64,000 bases of DNA, from contig CAZGSV010000004.1 of NCBI GenBank assembly GCA_964528605.1, positions 1 to 64,000 on the forward strand. Reading direction: 5' to 3'. Made by a program: the position numbers and the translations under genes. Position 1 is the stretch's first letter, and every line of letters begins with the position of its first letter. This DNA is from CAZGSV01 sp964528605. GTDB taxonomy: Bacteria > Armatimonadota > Zipacnadia > CAZGSV01. The notes beneath the pieces were generated by a model that was not told the origin of the DNA, made no database searches, and saw only the letters and a program-made list of their open reading frames with translations. Of the stretch, positions 1-9,026 are shown piece by piece.

Positions 1-1694
1 AGCCGCTCGTCAATCTCGCGCGCGACGAGATTTGCGGCCTCGAGGCGCTGCTGCAGCGATTCCAGCAATCGCACATCGTTGGCAAAGGGCTGTACGTCTA
101 TCTCCCGCCCGCCCGATACCACTTCGACTCCGCTCTTGTCCTCTACCTGCCAGTGGAAGCGGTAAACACCGGGCGTAAACAGACTAATCGGCAGACTAAC
201 ACTCGTCTCCTTGCCGTTCAGCGGCGCGGTGGCCACCGAGTGCAGGCCGTCAGGCTGAAGACAACCGACGGTAGCCTGAAGGCCCTCCTTCTCAGGTTCC
301 GGCGAGACGCTGGAGACGGTGAAGTTCAGGTAGCGTGTGCTGCTGAGCAGGTCGGCGGCGTTGAGATCGTCAGGGGGTGCGACGGACACGCTCGCCGTGG
401 CCACCCGCCCCTTCCACTCGCCCGTCATGCGAGGGTCGGCGCGGAAAGACCCCCACTCCACCGGCTGCCCCGCCCTGGAAGGCGTTTCCAGACAGAAAAC
501 CAGCCCGGTCCCGCCGCCGGAAATGACCAGTTCGCGCGCGTCCTTGCCGCTCACGTTGCCTACGGCGGGCGTGGCGTTATATGCCGACTCAGTCAAGGAC
601 TCGTCGAGCAGGACGTTCGCTTCCGCGTTCAGCACCAGCAGCCGCCCCGTGTGAGTGCACAAGACGTACTCTAGGCGCCCGTCGCCGGTTACGTCTGCTA
701 TGCTTCCGGGAGCGTCGCAGCGCGCCCCCATCAGCAACTCCCACAGCGGCTTGCCGTCCTCGTCGAAGCGCCAGATCCGGCCTCCCTCCGTGACGACAAA
801 AATGTCGGCGCGGCCGTCCTGGTCTATATCTCCGGCGGAGACCGAGGCGTCCATGCTGCTGTCCACTTGCCGCTTCCACAGCACTTTCCCACTGGCATCG
901 AGGCAGACCACCACCGCGTCCCCGGAACCGCAAACCATGCGCTTTCCACCGCTAGAAGCGGTGAAGACCACCGGAGCCGAATACAGTGCCTCCACGATCT
1001 TGGTCTGCCAGCGGACCGTGCCGTCGCTGTTGAGCACCACCACTTCCCCTGAGGTGGACGGGATGATTACCTCCATGTTTCCATCGCCGTCCAGGTCCGC
1101 GACCGCCATGCTTGCGTCAACCTCGCCGGGGATGGCCGTTTCCCACCGCTTCTCCCCTGACTCCGCGTCGAACGCCGTGACGTGCTTGCTCTGGTCGCCC
1201 TGCACAACCTCAAACCTGCCGTCGCCCGTGAGGTCGCAAATGGAGGGCGCCGACCAGTTTACCCCGCCGCCCAGACGCGCCTCCCAGACCAGTTGCCCCC
1301 GGCTGTCCACGCACACCAATGGGCCTTGAGTGTCGCCGGCGTAGGCGTAGCAGCCGACGTACACGAGCGGAGACTGCCCCGGCCTCTCCAGCACCGACAC
1401 GCTGCTCTCGACCCGCTTTGCTCCTTCGAACTTCCAGAGCCGTTTGCCGTCCGCGCTGGTGGCAGTAATGCCGCTGACGCCGGCGGTCAAGACGTCGAGC
1501 CTGCCGTCACCGTCCAGGTCCGTCAGCGTTGCCGCGCCAGTAATCCAACTGTCCGTCTGCGCTTGCCATAGAACGGGCAACTCGAGCGCGAGAGCGGGGC
1601 CGGCTGCAAGAGCCGCGAACGCCGCCAGAGACAGTCCAGCAAGGAAGACGCTCAGGCTTACGGCTCGGCGTGTCGTGCGCAACATTGTCCACAT
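1..1694 (-). CDS. Secreted FG-GAP/PQQ-like beta-propeller protein, 3' end outside window
   Basis: The minus-strand frame is open from an ATG at 1694 (alternative ATG at 1685) to the window edge, so the C-terminus is missing. A signal peptide is visible: basic MLRTTRRA start, hydrophobic core, GPALA cleavage site. Repeated calcium-binding-like motifs follow: DLDGDGRLDV, DLTGDGRFEV, DLDGDGNMEV, DIDQDGRADI and DVTGDGRLEY, spaced about 45 to 60 residues apart. They are interspersed with tryptophan-rich strands such as GKRLWKFEG and GQLVWEARL, typical of FG-GAP/VCBS and PQQ-like propeller blades. The last visible part (plus positions about 1 to 420) loses the repeat pattern and looks like a beta-sandwich. 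No catalytic residues can be assigned. The same propeller type forms the middle module of the fusion protein at 58493-61963. The function is probably ligand or glycan recognition at the cell surface; this is inference. Confidence 0.85.
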   Translation of the reverse strand, partial: MWTMLRTTRRAVSLSVFLAGLSLAAFAALAAGPALALELPVLWQAQTDSWITGAATLTDLDGDGRLDVLTAGVSGITATSADGKRLWKFEGAKRVESSVSVLERPGQSPLVYVGCYAYAGDTQGPLVCVDSRGQLVWEARLGGGVNWSAPSICDLTGDGRFEVVQGDQSKHVTAFDAESGEKRWETAIPGEVDASMAVADLDGDGNMEVIIPSTSGEVVVLNSDGTVRWQTKIVEALYSAPVVFTASSGGKRMVCGSGDAVVVCLDASGKVLWKRQVDSSMDASVSAGDIDQDGRADIFVVTEGGRIWRFDEDGKPLWELLMGARCDAPGSIADVTGDGRLEYVLCTHTGRLLVLNAEANVLLDESLTESAYNATPAVGNVSGKDARELVISGGGTGLVFCLETPSRAGQPVEWGSFRADPRMTGEWKGRVATASVSVAPPDDLNAADLLSSTRYLNFTVSSVSPEPEKEGLQATVGCLQPDGLHSVATAPLNGKETSVSLPISLFTPGVYRFHWQVEDKSGVEVVSGGREIDVQPFANDVRLLESLQQRLEAANLVAREIDER

Positions 1695-1959
1695 TCTCGT
1701 CTGCACGCTCCTTACGACCTGCATGAATGGGCCCGACGGGTTCGGGCGCGACACGAGCCTACCGCTTACCGGGCCGCAAGCGCAAAGAGAAGAGGCTGGG
1801 GCGACTGGACCGCGAAGGGGCAGGCACTTGCGGCAGGGGCGAGGGCCAGTGTTGGCAGGCGTCCTACAAGAGGCGGCCGGCCGTCGTGACAGAGGCTCGT
1901 TGGTGCCGTGATACTGCGGTGGGGGCGGAGGCGATGCTCCGGCGGCGGACAAGAGGCGC

Positions 1960-1980
1960 GGACGGCATAGGATGCCGTCC
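1960..1980. repeat. Short perfect hairpin
   Basis: GGACGGCAT (1960-1968) pairs perfectly with ATGCCGTCC (1972-1980) around a 3-nt loop, and is followed by CTACG. It lies about 265 bp upstream of the propeller gene start and about 285 bp upstream of the GDPD gene. It has no T-run, so it is not an obvious terminator. A remnant of a dispersed palindromic repeat is the likelier reading. Confidence 0.4.
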
Positions 1981-2118
1981 CTACGACCCGATGCCGCATT
2001 CTGGCGCGATCCACGCGCGACAGCTGGCACGGTCCTGCTCCGGCGGACAAGTAAGACGGGGTCCCTACGCTAGGGCGGGCAGGCGCCTTCCTTCGGCGGG
2101 CAAGCGGGGGTGTTGGGT

Positions 2119-2162
2119 GTCAAGACATAGTTTGCAGAATGTATCAGGACATCGTTTACACT
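2119..2162. repeat. Two imperfect direct repeats of about 21 bp
   Basis: TGTCAAGACATAGTTTGCAG at 2119 and TATCAGGACATCGTTTACAC at 2142 are near copies with a 23-bp period. Phased direct repeats upstream of a gene can be regulator sites. Motifs of this kind also occur at insertion-sequence ends, but no transposase is present here. Both readings are guesses. Confidence 0.4.
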
Positions 2163-2211
2163 GTAGGGGTGCTGGGTAGGCGCCACCGGCAGGGCCACCC
2201 AGACGACGCGG

Positions 2212-2241
2212 ATGACGCCCCCGGGGCGCACGCGCTATATT
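2212..2241 (+). promoter_or_regulatory. Possible sigma-70-like promoter for the GDPD gene
   Basis: ATGACG (2212-2217) and TATATT (2236-2241) are separated by 18 bp. The match to consensus is moderate. If it is used, transcription would begin near 2248, downstream of the ATG at 2212, which supports a start at the GTG at 2266. Confidence 0.3.
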
Positions 2242-2265
2242 GGCCCGCATCGAGAGGTGAGCGTC

Positions 2266-3048
2266 GTGTCGGAGGAAGTCGTGCCCGCGCCCAGGCTGCG
2301 CCAGCATGTGAGCATCTGCGCCCATCGCGGCGCCTGCGAACTCGCCCCCCAGAACACCATCCCGGCTTTCGAGAAGGCCATTGAGTTGGGCTGCGATTCG
2401 ATTGAGATTGACGTGCAGGCCACCGCCGACGGCGAGGCCGTGGTCATCCACAACAGCACCCTGGACGCCACCACGAACGGCACGGGCGAGGTGTCCTCGT
2501 TCACCTTAGAGCAGATTCGGGCCCTTGACGCCGGCTCCAAGTTCTCCCCGCGGTTCGCCGGCACCACGATCCCGACCCTGGCGGAGACGTTTGAGTGTTG
2601 TAGGGGCCGCGCGTTCGTCGTGCTCGAGGTGAAGCGCCTGAGCGTGGACACCTTGCTGCGCGTCATCAACGACTGCCGCGCGCGCGACAACGTCGTCATC
2701 CTCACCGGCGTTGACTGGCTCGCCGAACTGCGCGCCGCCGACCCCGGCCTCCCGGTCATGGGACAGCCGTGGCACGTGGACGAGGTCATGCCGGTGATGG
2801 ACCGCCTCAAGCCCGAGTACATGCTGGTGCGCTGGAAGCCCGGCCAGCCCAAGAACACGTTCTACCCGCACATTATCGCGGCCTGTCACGCGCGCGGCGC
2901 GCAGATCTGTCAGAACGTCCTGGGCGAGAAGGACACGCCCGAGGGCATCCGGGGCGTCATCACCGCGGGCGTGGACTTCATCGAGACCGACAAGCCCGAC
3001 CTCGCCTACCGCCTGGCGGGGGAAATGGGCGCTGTGCCACCGAGTTGA
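2266..3048 (+). CDS. Glycerophosphodiester phosphodiesterase family protein
   Basis: This 260-residue protein has the GDPD TIM-barrel signature. An HRG motif (His20 from this start) is followed by APQNTIPAF, matching the usual ENT segment. EIDVQ supplies the two acidic metal ligands (Glu47, Asp49). A catalytic-type His lies in VIHNSTLDATTNG (His62), and FIETDKPD near the C-terminus is also typical. Family members hydrolyse glycerophosphodiesters to glycerol 3-phosphate and an alcohol. No signal peptide is visible. I chose the GTG at 2266 because GAGAGG lies 8 nt upstream; an in-frame ATG at 2212 would add 18 residues but has no ribosome site. The gene is followed by the glycyl radical enzyme after 58 bp on the same strand. 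A homologous GDPD module is fused to the large glycosidase at 58493. Confidence 0.85.
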   Translation: MSEEVVPAPRLRQHVSICAHRGACELAPQNTIPAFEKAIELGCDSIEIDVQATADGEAVVIHNSTLDATTNGTGEVSSFTLEQIRALDAGSKFSPRFAGTTIPTLAETFECCRGRAFVVLEVKRLSVDTLLRVINDCRARDNVVILTGVDWLAELRAADPGLPVMGQPWHVDEVMPVMDRLKPEYMLVRWKPGQPKNTFYPHIIAACHARGAQICQNVLGEKDTPEGIRGVITAGVDFIETDKPDLAYRLAGEMGAVPPS

Positions 3049-3106
3049 GGCCGGTAATCGTGGGCTCGGGCCTGCCCTCGGGGTAGCATCAGATCCGGAG
3101 ACGACC

Positions 3107-5401
3107 GTGAAAGAGACAACCCATCCGCTAGAGTTCGCCGACACCCCGCGGGTGGCGGACCTGCGCCGCCGCGTGCGCACCGCCATGGGGGTCCCCCCCG
3201 CCGACTGGGATTGCCCCCCCCGGATTGACGACCGCTACATGTCGGAGCCGCTCGCGGTTCGCAATGCCCGCGCCTTTGCCCTGAAACTCTCGCTGATGAG
3301 CACCGACCTTTGGGACGGGCAGTTGTTCGCCGGCTCGATGACCACGGAGAATCCGCGCTTGGAGTACGAGGGCGGCTTCCCGGACTACACGACTCAAGAA
3401 GAACGCGAGGAGGCTCGCAAGCACGGCCTCAGTATGTACTCGGTCTTCGGCCATGTGGTGCCGGACTACCCGACGCTGCTGCGCCAGGGGCTGAGGGGCA
3501 TTCGCGCCGACGCCGAGGCGCAGCGCGAGAACGTCCGCAGCCCCGAGGAGGACGCGTTCCTCGACTCGGTCGTCATCACACTAGACGCGGTCATGGACTA
3601 CGCGGCCCGGCTGGCGGCGCACTGCGAGGCGGAGGCCGGAGGGCAGGCAGCCCCCGAGCGCACGGAGGAACTGCGGCAGATGGCGGCCAACCTGCGCCAA
3701 GCCCCCGCAGGCCCGGCGCAGACCTTCTGGCAGGCCCTCCAGTCCGTTTGGCTCGTCCATATGATCTTTCACTCCACGATGAACTGCAATGCCATGGGCC
3801 GGCTGGACCAGTATGCGTGGCCGTATCTGGAGGCCGATCTGGAGGCCGGCTGCCTCGACCTCGAGCGCGCGGCCCAACTCACTGACTGCTTCTGCCTGAA
3901 GTTCAACGAGCGCGCCGAGACTCTGGAGGAGCAGCGCCCGGAGGCCAGGCAGCCGGAACCGCTGGATCTCACGCAGCGCACCCGCCACTACACCTCCTCG
4001 CAGATTGACCGAGACCGGGACGATGTGGACGCCACCAACCACTGGCTCCAGAACATCATCATCGGCGGCCTCATGCCGGAGGCAGAGGACGGCACCAACC
4101 CGCTGACCTTCCTGCTGCTCGACTCCTACCGCCGGAACCGGATGACCAACCCGCTCATCACCTTGCGCCTCCACCTCGGGTCGCCCGACGCGCTCGTCCG
4201 CCAAGCGTGCAAAGTGCTCAAGGAGGGCGGGGGCATGCCCGCGCTCTTCAACGACGAGGCGATCATTCCCGCCCTTCAGGGGTTGGGCATCCCCAGGCTG
4301 GACGCCAGAGACTACACCAACGACGGCTGTTGGGAGATCATCATCCCCGGCCGCACGGACTTCCGCTTCCAGCGGCTGAGTCTGATGCTGTGTCTCGAGT
4401 GGGCGCTGAACGGAGGGCGCTCCCGCCTAGACGGGTCGAAGCACGGCCCGGACACGGGCGCCGCACGCGGCTTCTCGACTTTCGAGCAGGTGTGGCAGGC
4501 GTTCGTGACCCAGATGGACGCGATGGTCGGGCGCGTGGTCAAGAACGTCGTAGAATCCATCAACGCCCGCAGCACTATCGCGCCCGTGCCCTTGCTCAGC
4601 GCGCTGATTCAGGGAGCGATCGAATCCCGGCGCGACATGACCGCGGGGGGGGCCAAGTTCCGCACCTTCGGCATGCTCGCGGAGAGCGCGGCCTACGCCA
4701 TTGACTCTCTGGTGGCCATCAAGACGGTGATCTTCGAGCAAGGCTACGCCACCATGGCGGAACTCATGGACGCCTTGGACGCCAACTTCGAGGGCCACGC
4801 GCCTCTGCGGGCCAAACTGCTCGCGGCGCCCAAGTACGGCAACGACGACGAGCGCGCCGACGCCGTGGGCAGAGAGGTCATCAAGGCCTTTGCCGACACG
4901 GTCGCCCGTCACGCCGAGGCGTACCGTTCCGTGGTCAAGTTCCCGCCCGGCGTGGGCACCTTCTCTTGGTACATCGGCATCGGTGAAGGCCTAGCCGCTT
5001 CCCCCGACGGACGTCTCTCCGGTGAGCCGGTATCCTCGAACTTCTCCCCCGCGCTCGGCCGCGACGTGGAAGGAATCGCAGGCGCCATCCTCTCCTACTC
5101 CAAGATGCACCATGGCAACTTGCCGGCGGGAGCGCCGCTTGATCTGCGCCTGGCCCGGCGGCTGGTGCAAGGCGAGGAGGGCATCGAGCGCATGGCCGCG
5201 CTGGTGCGCGGGTTCGTGGACACCGGGGGCAGCATGATGACCCTCACCGTCGCCGACACCGAGGAGTTGCGCGCCGCCCAGCGCGAGCCCGAGCATTACG
5301 GGTCGCTGCGCGTGCGCATGGGCGGGTGGTGCGCTTACTTCACCATGCTCAGCCGCGAACAGCAGGAACATCACATCAGGCGTCAAGAGGGTCGGCCATA
5401 G
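3107..5401 (+). CDS. Glycyl radical enzyme, pyruvate formate-lyase family, substrate unknown
   Basis: A 764-aa protein of the PFL/diol-dehydratase superfamily. The active-site thiyl cysteine lies in TNDGCWEII (Cys408, with Glu410 in the C-x-E arrangement of dehydratase- and lyase-type enzymes rather than the Cys-Cys pair of true PFL). The C-terminal radical loop reads RMGGWCAYF with Gly740. The usual aromatic after the glycine is Tyr; here it is Trp. The GTG start has CGGAG 6 nt upstream. Its activase starts 2 nt after its stop codon, so the two are co-translated. The enzyme must be activated anaerobically to form the Gly740 radical. Possible chemistries are dehydration of a diol or C-C/C-N/C-S cleavage. 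The sequence does not allow a substrate call, although the GDPD gene upstream hints at a glycerol- or polyol-derived substrate. Confidence 0.9.
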   Translation: MKETTHPLEFADTPRVADLRRRVRTAMGVPPADWDCPPRIDDRYMSEPLAVRNARAFALKLSLMSTDLWDGQLFAGSMTTENPRLEYEGGFPDYTTQEEREEARKHGLSMYSVFGHVVPDYPTLLRQGLRGIRADAEAQRENVRSPEEDAFLDSVVITLDAVMDYAARLAAHCEAEAGGQAAPERTEELRQMAANLRQAPAGPAQTFWQALQSVWLVHMIFHSTMNCNAMGRLDQYAWPYLEADLEAGCLDLERAAQLTDCFCLKFNERAETLEEQRPEARQPEPLDLTQRTRHYTSSQIDRDRDDVDATNHWLQNIIIGGLMPEAEDGTNPLTFLLLDSYRRNRMTNPLITLRLHLGSPDALVRQACKVLKEGGGMPALFNDEAIIPALQGLGIPRLDARDYTNDGCWEIIIPGRTDFRFQRLSLMLCLEWALNGGRSRLDGSKHGPDTGAARGFSTFEQVWQAFVTQMDAMVGRVVKNVVESINARSTIAPVPLLSALIQGAIESRRDMTAGGAKFRTFGMLAESAAYAIDSLVAIKTVIFEQGYATMAELMDALDANFEGHAPLRAKLLAAPKYGNDDERADAVGREVIKAFADTVARHAEAYRSVVKFPPGVGTFSWYIGIGEGLAASPDGRLSGEPVSSNFSPALGRDVEGIAGAILSYSKMHHGNLPAGAPLDLRLARRLVQGEEGIERMAALVRGFVDTGGSMMTLTVADTEELRAAQREPEHYGSLRVRMGGWCAYFTMLSREQQEHHIRRQEGRP

Positions 5402-5403
5402 GC

Positions 5404-6312
5404 GTGTCGCGCGACCAGTCCGACGTCGAAGGCCTCATCTTCGACGTTGACACCTTCGCAGTGCATGATGGCCCGGGCATCCGCATGGCCGTGTACCTGA
5501 AGGGCTGCCCGCTTTCCTGCCGCTGGTGTCACAGCCCCGAATCGCGCTGCCCGGTTCCCGAACTCATCTTCCTGCGCGACCGCTGTGTCCGCTGCGGCGT
5601 GTGCGTCACCGTCTGCGCGCGCGGCGTGCATCGGGTGGACGAGTCGGGCCACACGCTGGCTCGGGCGCTCTGCGTGGCGTGCGGGCGCTGCGCGAACCAC
5701 TGCCCTTACTCCGCCCTCGCCATCAAGGGTGAGCGCGTCTCCGCAGGCACACTGGTGAGCAAGGCGGCGCGGATGAAGCCCTTCTTCGACCACTCCGGCG
5801 GCGGCGTGACGCTCACCGGTGGCGAGGTGGCCAGCCAGATTGACTTTGCAGCCGCGCTGCTGGAGGGCTGTCGCGCTCTCGGGATCCACACCGCCGTCGA
5901 AACCAGCGGCGCGTGCTCGTGGGACCAACTCCAGCGGCTCTTGCCCCACACCGACCTCGTGCTCTACGACCTGAAACTCATGGATGACGAGGCGCACCGC
6001 GAGTGGACCGGCGCCTCCAACCGTGAGATTCTGGACCACGCCGGCCGGCTTGCCGGACGGAACGTGCAGGCCCGCGTCCCGCTCATACCCGGCATCACCG
6101 ACACCGAAGATAACCTGCGTGACATCTTCGGCTTCATGCGGCGCGTGGGGCTCTCGCGCGTGGCGCTACTTCCTTACAACCCGTCCTCAGCCGCGAAGTA
6201 CGAGTGGCTTGGCCTACCCTACGACATCGGGGGCGAGCCGCAGAGCCAGGAGCGGCTTGCCAGCCTGCTGGAGATGGCGCGCGACGCCGGGTTGGGCGCA
6301 GTCATAGACTAG
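5404..6312 (+). CDS. Glycyl radical enzyme activating protein (radical SAM)
   Basis: 302 aa from the GTG at 5404, two bases after the stop of the glycyl radical enzyme. [19 protein letters not shown] begins the radical SAM motif with Cys35, Cys39 and Cys42 binding the catalytic 4Fe-4S cluster. Two ferredoxin-type clusters follow (Cys61-64-67-71 and Cys90-93-96-100), as in the larger activases of B12-independent dehydratases and hydroxyphenylacetate decarboxylase rather than the short Pfl[10 protein letters not shown] is the GGE motif. The enzyme cleaves SAM to abstract the hydrogen from Gly740 of the neighbouring enzyme. An upstream in-frame ATG at 5326 lies inside the preceding gene and is unlikely to be used. 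Confidence 0.93.
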   Translation: MSRDQSDVEGLIFDVDTFAVHDGPGIRMAVYLKGCPLSCRWCHSPESRCPVPELIFLRDRCVRCGVCVTVCARGVHRVDESGHTLARALCVACGRCANHCPYSALAIKGERVSAGTLVSKAARMKPFFDHSGGGVTLTGGEVASQIDFAAALLEGCRALGIHTAVETSGACSWDQLQRLLPHTDLVLYDLKLMDDEAHREWTGASNREILDHAGRLAGRNVQARVPLIPGITDTEDNLRDIFGFMRRVGLSRVALLPYNPSSAAKYEWLGLPYDIGGEPQSQERLASLLEMARDAGLGAVID

Positions 6313-7415
6313 GACCCGAGCGGGCGGTAGAAGGCGTCCCTGGGCGTAGGCGTGCGCCTAGCCTCGAGGACTAGCGCCTCGAGGTCGCCCAAGGTCAGTC
6401 CTGTGGGCGAGTCCGCGCCCGCCTCGTGGGCGACTCGTTCTTCCCCAATGGTGCCGTCGAGATCGTCAGCGCCGTACCACAGCGCCACCTGCGCCAACTT
6501 CGGCCCCAGCGTGACCCAATAGGCCTTCACATGGGGGAAGTTGTCCAGCATGAGGCGGGCAAGCGCGATGGTCTGGAGATCGTCGAGCCCGGTCGGACCC
6601 GGCAGATGCGAAAGGCGGGTGCGCTCCGGCTGGAAGGCAAGCGCCACCAGGGCAGTGAACCCTCCGGTCTCGTCCTGCGCCTGCCGCAGCCGTACCAGGT
6701 GTTCGAGTCGCTCCTCCAGCGTCTCCACATGGCCGTAGAGAATGGTGGCGTTGGTGGGAATGGCTAGGGAGTGCGCGGCGCGGTGGACCGCCAGATAGGC
6801 GTCGGCGTCCGGCTTGTTAGGGCAGACGAGCCGGCGCACCCGCGGGCTGAAGATCTCCGCCCCCCCGCCGGGGAGCATCCCCAGGCCGGCTCGCTTCATG
6901 CGCCCGAGCAACTCTTCCGGCGCAAGCTGCTCCCGCTTTGCCAGATGGGCGATCTCTACCGCTGAGAAAGCCTTCAGCGCAGCGCCCGGCGCCGCCTGCC
7001 GCGCGACGGCAAGCGTTTCCATGTAGTACGAAAGGGGCAGGTCCGGGTGCAGCCCGCCCACAATGTGGATTTCCACTGCCCCCGCGCGGGCCGCGGCCCG
7101 CGCCAGCCTCTCCGTTTCCTGCAGGTCTAGGGTGTACGCGTCCGCGGCCTCCGGCGCCCGCCAGAAGGCGCACAAGGGGCAGCGGGCAACGCACACATTG
7201 GTGTAGTTGATGTGCCGGTTGTTGACGAAGTAGGCCAGGTCGCCGTGGCGCTGCTCCCGCACGGCGTTGGCCAGTCGTCCCAGCCAATGCAGGTTTGCGT
7301 CCCGCGCCAAAGCCAACCCCTCGGACAGTGACAACCGGCCTCCCCCCAAGACCTTCTCTCCCAGGGGCCTCAGGCCAGGGGGCGCGGCATTGAGCAGCGC
7401 GTCCAGATCGGGCAA
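6309..7415 (-). CDS. mqnE: Aminodeoxyfutalosine synthase (radical SAM), menaquinone biosynthesis
   Basis: A 368-aa protein of the MqnE/MqnC/CofH radical SAM family. [15 protein letters not shown] holds the CxxxCxxC cluster ligands (Cys75, 79, 82). LPGGGAEIF, the [10 protein letters not shown] stretch, [19 protein letters not shown] and [11 protein letters not shown] are the segments that mark MqnE rather than MqnC or CofH. MqnE joins 3-(1-carboxyvinyloxy)benzoate to SAM to give aminofutalosine in the futalosine route to menaquinone. The start is a TTG at 7415, directly after the upstream stop, with GAGGGT 4 nt before it. Its 3' end overlaps the convergent activase gene by 4 bp. No other mqn gene is in the window. 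Confidence 0.88.
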   Translation of the reverse strand: MPDLDALLNAAPPGLRPLGEKVLGGGRLSLSEGLALARDANLHWLGRLANAVREQRHGDLAYFVNNRHINYTNVCVARCPLCAFWRAPEAADAYTLDLQETERLARAAARAGAVEIHIVGGLHPDLPLSYYMETLAVARQAAPGAALKAFSAVEIAHLAKREQLAPEELLGRMKRAGLGMLPGGGAEIFSPRVRRLVCPNKPDADAYLAVHRAAHSLAIPTNATILYGHVETLEERLEHLVRLRQAQDETGGFTALVALAFQPERTRLSHLPGPTGLDDLQTIALARLMLDNFPHVKAYWVTLGPKLAQVALWYGADDLDGTIGEERVAHEAGADSPTGLTLGDLEALVLEARRTPTPRDAFYRPLGS

Positions 7416-8114
7416 CTAACCCTCGTTGAGTGCCTCGGGCTCCGATTCGCCCGGCGAGATGAACTGCTGCACGCGCTCGACCACGCGGGCAACGTCGTCC
7501 GGCTTCTGCAGGTAGTCGTTTGCCTCGTAGCCGCGGAACCTGAGTAGGCCGCGCGCGTCGGCAGCGTGAGTTAGGGCTATCACCGGGATGTCCTTTAGGC
7601 TGGAGTGTGAGCGCATATTGGCCAGTAACTCCCAGCCGCGCAAGTCCGGCAGCACCAGATCCAGCAGCACCAAACGCGGCCGCATCTGCGCCAGCGCCAG
7701 GACGCACCTGGCCCCATTCAGGCAGACGCAGGTGGAATAACCGGCCTCCTTCAGACGCCTCTCCAACTCTCGGGCCACGGACAGGTCGTCATCCACAAGC
7801 AAGACATCGCACCAGCGTATCGGCGGGGGCGGCTCGACCGGCAACGGTTCGTCACCCAGCATGGTCATCCCGTCATGAGTGGCCTGCAGGATGAGCACGC
7901 GGGCCTTCCTACCGTCGCCGAGGAGCAGGTCCGCGTGGTAGCTGGTCTGCACTGCCACGATCCCGGCGTCGCGCGGATCGGCGATGCGGCAGTCCCCGTA
8001 CCACTTCGGGTAGCAGCCCTCTCGCGGCGGGTGCAGACTAAGCGTGAAATGCACCGGAACCGGCAGTTCGCGCCCCTCCAACAGCAGGAGCCCTATCCCC
8101 GCTTGTCTCTCCAC
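7416..8114 (-). CDS. Response-regulator protein with unrecognised N-terminal domain (copy 1)
   Basis: 232 aa from a GTG at 8114, chosen because GGGGGAGG lies just upstream and because the product then aligns from residue 1 with its neighbour at 8246-8920. Residues 1 to about 95 form a conserved domain I do not recognise, with LPVPVHFTLSLH, KWYGDC, DPRDAG and YHADLLLGDGRKARVLI. Residues about 103 to 222 are a receiver domain: acidic pocket Asp108-110, phosphoacceptor Asp152 in LLDLVLPDLRGWE, and Lys204 in LQKP. There is no DNA-binding output domain. No histidine kinase is adjacent. The stop abuts the mqnE start with no gap, so the two are probably co-transcribed. Confidence 0.8.
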   Translation of the reverse strand: MERQAGIGLLLLEGRELPVPVHFTLSLHPPREGCYPKWYGDCRIADPRDAGIVAVQTSYHADLLLGDGRKARVLILQATHDGMTMLGDEPLPVEPPPPIRWCDVLLVDDDLSVARELERRLKEAGYSTCVCLNGARCVLALAQMRPRLVLLDLVLPDLRGWELLANMRSHSSLKDIPVIALTHAADARGLLRFRGYEANDYLQKPDDVARVVERVQQFISPGESEPEALNEG

Positions 8115-8212
8115 AGGACCTCCCCCCACAGGGAGCCAGTTACTCGTACGGTCGGTATTCTACCACTTCGGAGCCAGTTGCGCAGCCCTTAACCGTCCGC
8201 TTGCCGTCGTCC

Positions 8213-8240
8213 GGCGCCTGCCTGCGACTTGCCAGGCGCC
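8213..8240 (-). terminator. Hairpin downstream of response-regulator copy 2
   Basis: GGCGCCTG (8213-8220) pairs with CAGGCGCC (8233-8240) across a 12-nt loop, 5 bp beyond the stop of the 8246-8920 gene. No T-run follows on the minus strand, so intrinsic termination is uncertain; it may instead stabilise the mRNA end. Confidence 0.3.
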
Positions 8241-8245
8241 CTTGG

Positions 8246-8920
8246 CTACTCGGCGGGGCCGATAAACTCCTGCACTCGCTCCACTACCTTGTGCACGTCG
8301 CTGGGCTTGCGCAGATAGGCATCCGGCTCGTGCCCGTGGAAATGGAGTTCGCCCCGGCCCTCGTCAATCGCGCTCAGCACGACCACGGGCACGTCCTTGA
8401 GCAGCGGATGGGAGCGTAAGGTCACCAGCAGGTCCCACCCCCGCAGGTCGGGCAGCATTAGGTCCAAGAGCAGCAGGCGCGGGCGCATCTCCGTCAGCGC
8501 CAGCACGGCGCTCGCCCCATCGAGGCAGACTCTGGTCGAGTAGCCCGCGACCTGCAGGTACTTCTCCAGCACTTTGGCGACCGGCATCTCGTCCTCGACG
8601 ATCAGCACGTCGCAGCCCTCTCCCTCCAAGGGGGGCGCGCTTTGCGCCAGCGGCTCCTCTCCAACGAAACCCATGCGATCCTGCGAGGCCTCCGTCACCA
8701 GCACGCGGGCCTTTCTGCCGTCGCCCAGCAATATGTTCGCGTGATACCCGGCCTGCGCCGCCACAGTGCCGGCGTCTCGTGGATCGCACAGGTGACAGTC
8801 CCCGTACCATTTCAAGTGCTGCCCTCCCTCCGCAGCATGCATGCTCAACGAGACATGCACGGGAAGCGGGCGCTCATGCCCCTCCATGCGTAGCAGGCCG
8901 ATGCACTTGACTTTTTCCAT
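8246..8920 (-). CDS. Response-regulator protein with unrecognised N-terminal domain (copy 2)
   Basis: 224 aa, colinear over its whole length with the protein encoded at 7416-8114, so a tandem duplication. The N-terminal domain repeats the same signature (LPVHVSLSMH, KWYGDC, DPRDAG, YHANILLGDGRKARVLV). The receiver domain has Glu109-Asp110, phosphoacceptor Asp153 in LLLDLMLPDLRGWD and a conserved Lys in YLRKPSD. The linker (about residues 85 to 102) is the most divergent part. Without an effector domain it may act by protein-protein contact or through the N-terminal domain. The ATG at 8920 has GGGAGGGTGCGG upstream. Confidence 0.8.
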   Translation of the reverse strand: MEKVKCIGLLRMEGHERPLPVHVSLSMHAAEGGQHLKWYGDCHLCDPRDAGTVAAQAGYHANILLGDGRKARVLVTEASQDRMGFVGEEPLAQSAPPLEGEGCDVLIVEDEMPVAKVLEKYLQVAGYSTRVCLDGASAVLALTEMRPRLLLLDLMLPDLRGWDLLVTLRSHPLLKDVPVVVLSAIDEGRGELHFHGHEPDAYLRKPSDVHKVVERVQEFIGPAE

Positions 8921-9026
8921 AGCCGCACCCTCCCACCATGAGAGCGGTCTGACTCTGCGGCTCCAATTCTATCATCTGCGGCCTTGGTTCACATACAACC
9001 CCCCGCGCCCAGCAAAGGAGCGACGC

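Larger units (their letters stand above)
1695..2265. other. Intergenic region between divergent genes
   Basis: There is no convincing gene in this stretch. Short open frames here lack a ribosome site and recognisable sequence. It contains a 9-bp perfect hairpin at 1960-1980, a pair of imperfect direct repeats at 2119-2162 and a possible promoter at 2212-2241. The segment around 1920-2080 contains phrases such as CCCTACG that recur in other intergenic regions of this window (25.2 kb, 31.0 kb, 63.7 kb), so part of it is probably decayed dispersed-repeat DNA. Confidence 0.6.

Noticed and set aside
5326..5403. 26-residue N-terminal extension of the activase
   Set aside because: It lies inside the glycyl radical enzyme gene; the GTG two bases past that stop gives the standard start.
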